Shown here piece by piece: positions 12,728-13,099 of a stretch of DNA of 13,099 nt. The stretch is from an uncultured delta proteobacterium (lineage in GTDB: Bacteria; Desulfobacterota; WTBG01; CAIYCZ01). Below the pieces are notes generated by a model. The model was not told the DNA's origin. It ran no database searches and worked only from the letters and a program-made list of their open reading frames with translations. The DNA lies in the NCBI GenBank assembly GCA_903924805.1, contig CAIYCZ010000006.1, positions 1 to 13,099 of the forward strand, written 5' to 3'. The first letter of the stretch is position 1. Each line of letters starts with the position of its first letter. The translations under genes and the position numbers were made by a program.

Positions 12728-13099
12728 CTATGGCTCGTTTTCCCTGAAAACCTGAGCGGTGAATGTATAGAGTTCAGCACCCTCTTTCCACGCGTCTTCG
12801 GCAAGGCCTGCCTTCCGGCAGATTTCTTTCAGGAATTCGTCCCTGTTCCACCCCCATTCAACCGGAACCTGAGGGAGCAAAACGCCCCTGTTGGTGCCTT
12901 TTGAAATGATGAGGCCATGTTTTCCTATTTTGATGGTGTTTATGTTATCAAGCTTTTGCGGGGGTGTCAAGACAGAAATTTCTATGGAAACCGTCTTATC
13001 TTCCCCTTTCTGCATCGGGGGAAACCGCAAATCACGGGTTGCTGACTCGACAGTGCAGTCACGCACTGATTCAGCCAGCGGCTTTATTCCATAAATGTA
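12728..13099 (-). CDS. AMMECR1 domain protein, C-terminal part (cut by the right edge)
   Basis: The C-terminal 123 codons of an AMMECR1-family protein. A GTG at 13066 could be read as a start, but the frame stays open to base 13099 and the upstream codons give YIYGIKPLAES, which joins VRDCTVESATRDLRFPP exactly as in the family, so the gene continues beyond the window. Other family motifs are IEISVLTPPQKL, IKIGKHGLIIS, RGVLLPQVPVEWGWNRDEFL, EICRKAGLAEDAWKEGAELY and the closing FTAQVF. The family is widespread and its biochemical role is unsettled. In many bacteria and archaea it is associated with MEMO-type and radical SAM proteins; those partners would be outside this window. The exported-protein gene lies 153 bp downstream on the same strand. 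Confidence 0.93.
   Translation of the reverse strand, partial: YIYGIKPLAESVRDCTVESATRDLRFPPMQKGEDKTVSIEISVLTPPQKLDNINTIKIGKHGLIISKGTNRGVLLPQVPVEWGWNRDEFLKEICRKAGLAEDAWKEGAELYTFTAQVFRENEP

Overview
The window reads as chromosomal DNA of a Gram-negative, probably anaerobic bacterium. The signs are a ferredoxin-fused EtfA next to an acyl-CoA dehydrogenase, two proteins with Sec signal peptides, an OmpR-type regulator with a membrane kinase, and RNase E/G. Base composition looks close to 50% GC with no abrupt change. The style resembles Nitrospirota or Desulfobacterota, but no marker here settles the phylum. I see no phage, transposase, CRISPR, tRNA or rRNA. Several intergenic gaps carry short palindromic or 8-bp periodic repeats.

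Layout. 1-1141 (minus): response regulator followed 1 bp later by a sensor histidine kinase that runs off the left edge and is broken by a frameshift in an A10 run. 1142-1397: divergent regulatory region with a direct repeat that looks like an OmpR-family box. 1398-4954 (plus): acyl-CoA dehydrogenase, etfB, and etfA with an N-terminal two-cluster ferredoxin domain. This is the gene set of a flavin-based electron-bifurcating acyl-CoA dehydrogenase (Bcd/EtfAB or caffeyl-CoA reductase type). Repeat elements separate the three genes. 4955-6290 (plus): a leader with stacked dyads and a terminator, then rpsU (S21), an RRM protein and a SlyD-like FKBP isomerase, a translation and folding block. 6360-7046 (minus): YggS-family PLP protein.

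7047-7370 is a divergent regulatory region of 324 bp with a promoter for each side and a dyad at one predicted start point. 7371-9722 (plus): an exported 783-residue protein with a seven-blade Reg_prop-type propeller and a transglutaminase-like domain whose catalytic residues seem to be lost. 9806-11320 (minus): ribonuclease E/G. 11415-11708 (minus): small unknown protein. 11747-11784: strong hairpin terminator. 11837-12574 (minus): exported protein of unknown family. 12728-13099 (minus): C-terminal part of an AMMECR1 protein cut by the right edge.

Functional themes: two-component signalling, anaerobic acyl-CoA/electron-transfer metabolism, and RNA and protein handling (S21, RRM, FKBP, RNase G). 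The most unusual items are the propeller/dead-transglutaminase protein, the homopolymer frameshift in the kinase, the repeat-split etfB-etfA pair and the attenuator-like rpsU leader. I did not find a complete new multi-gene system.
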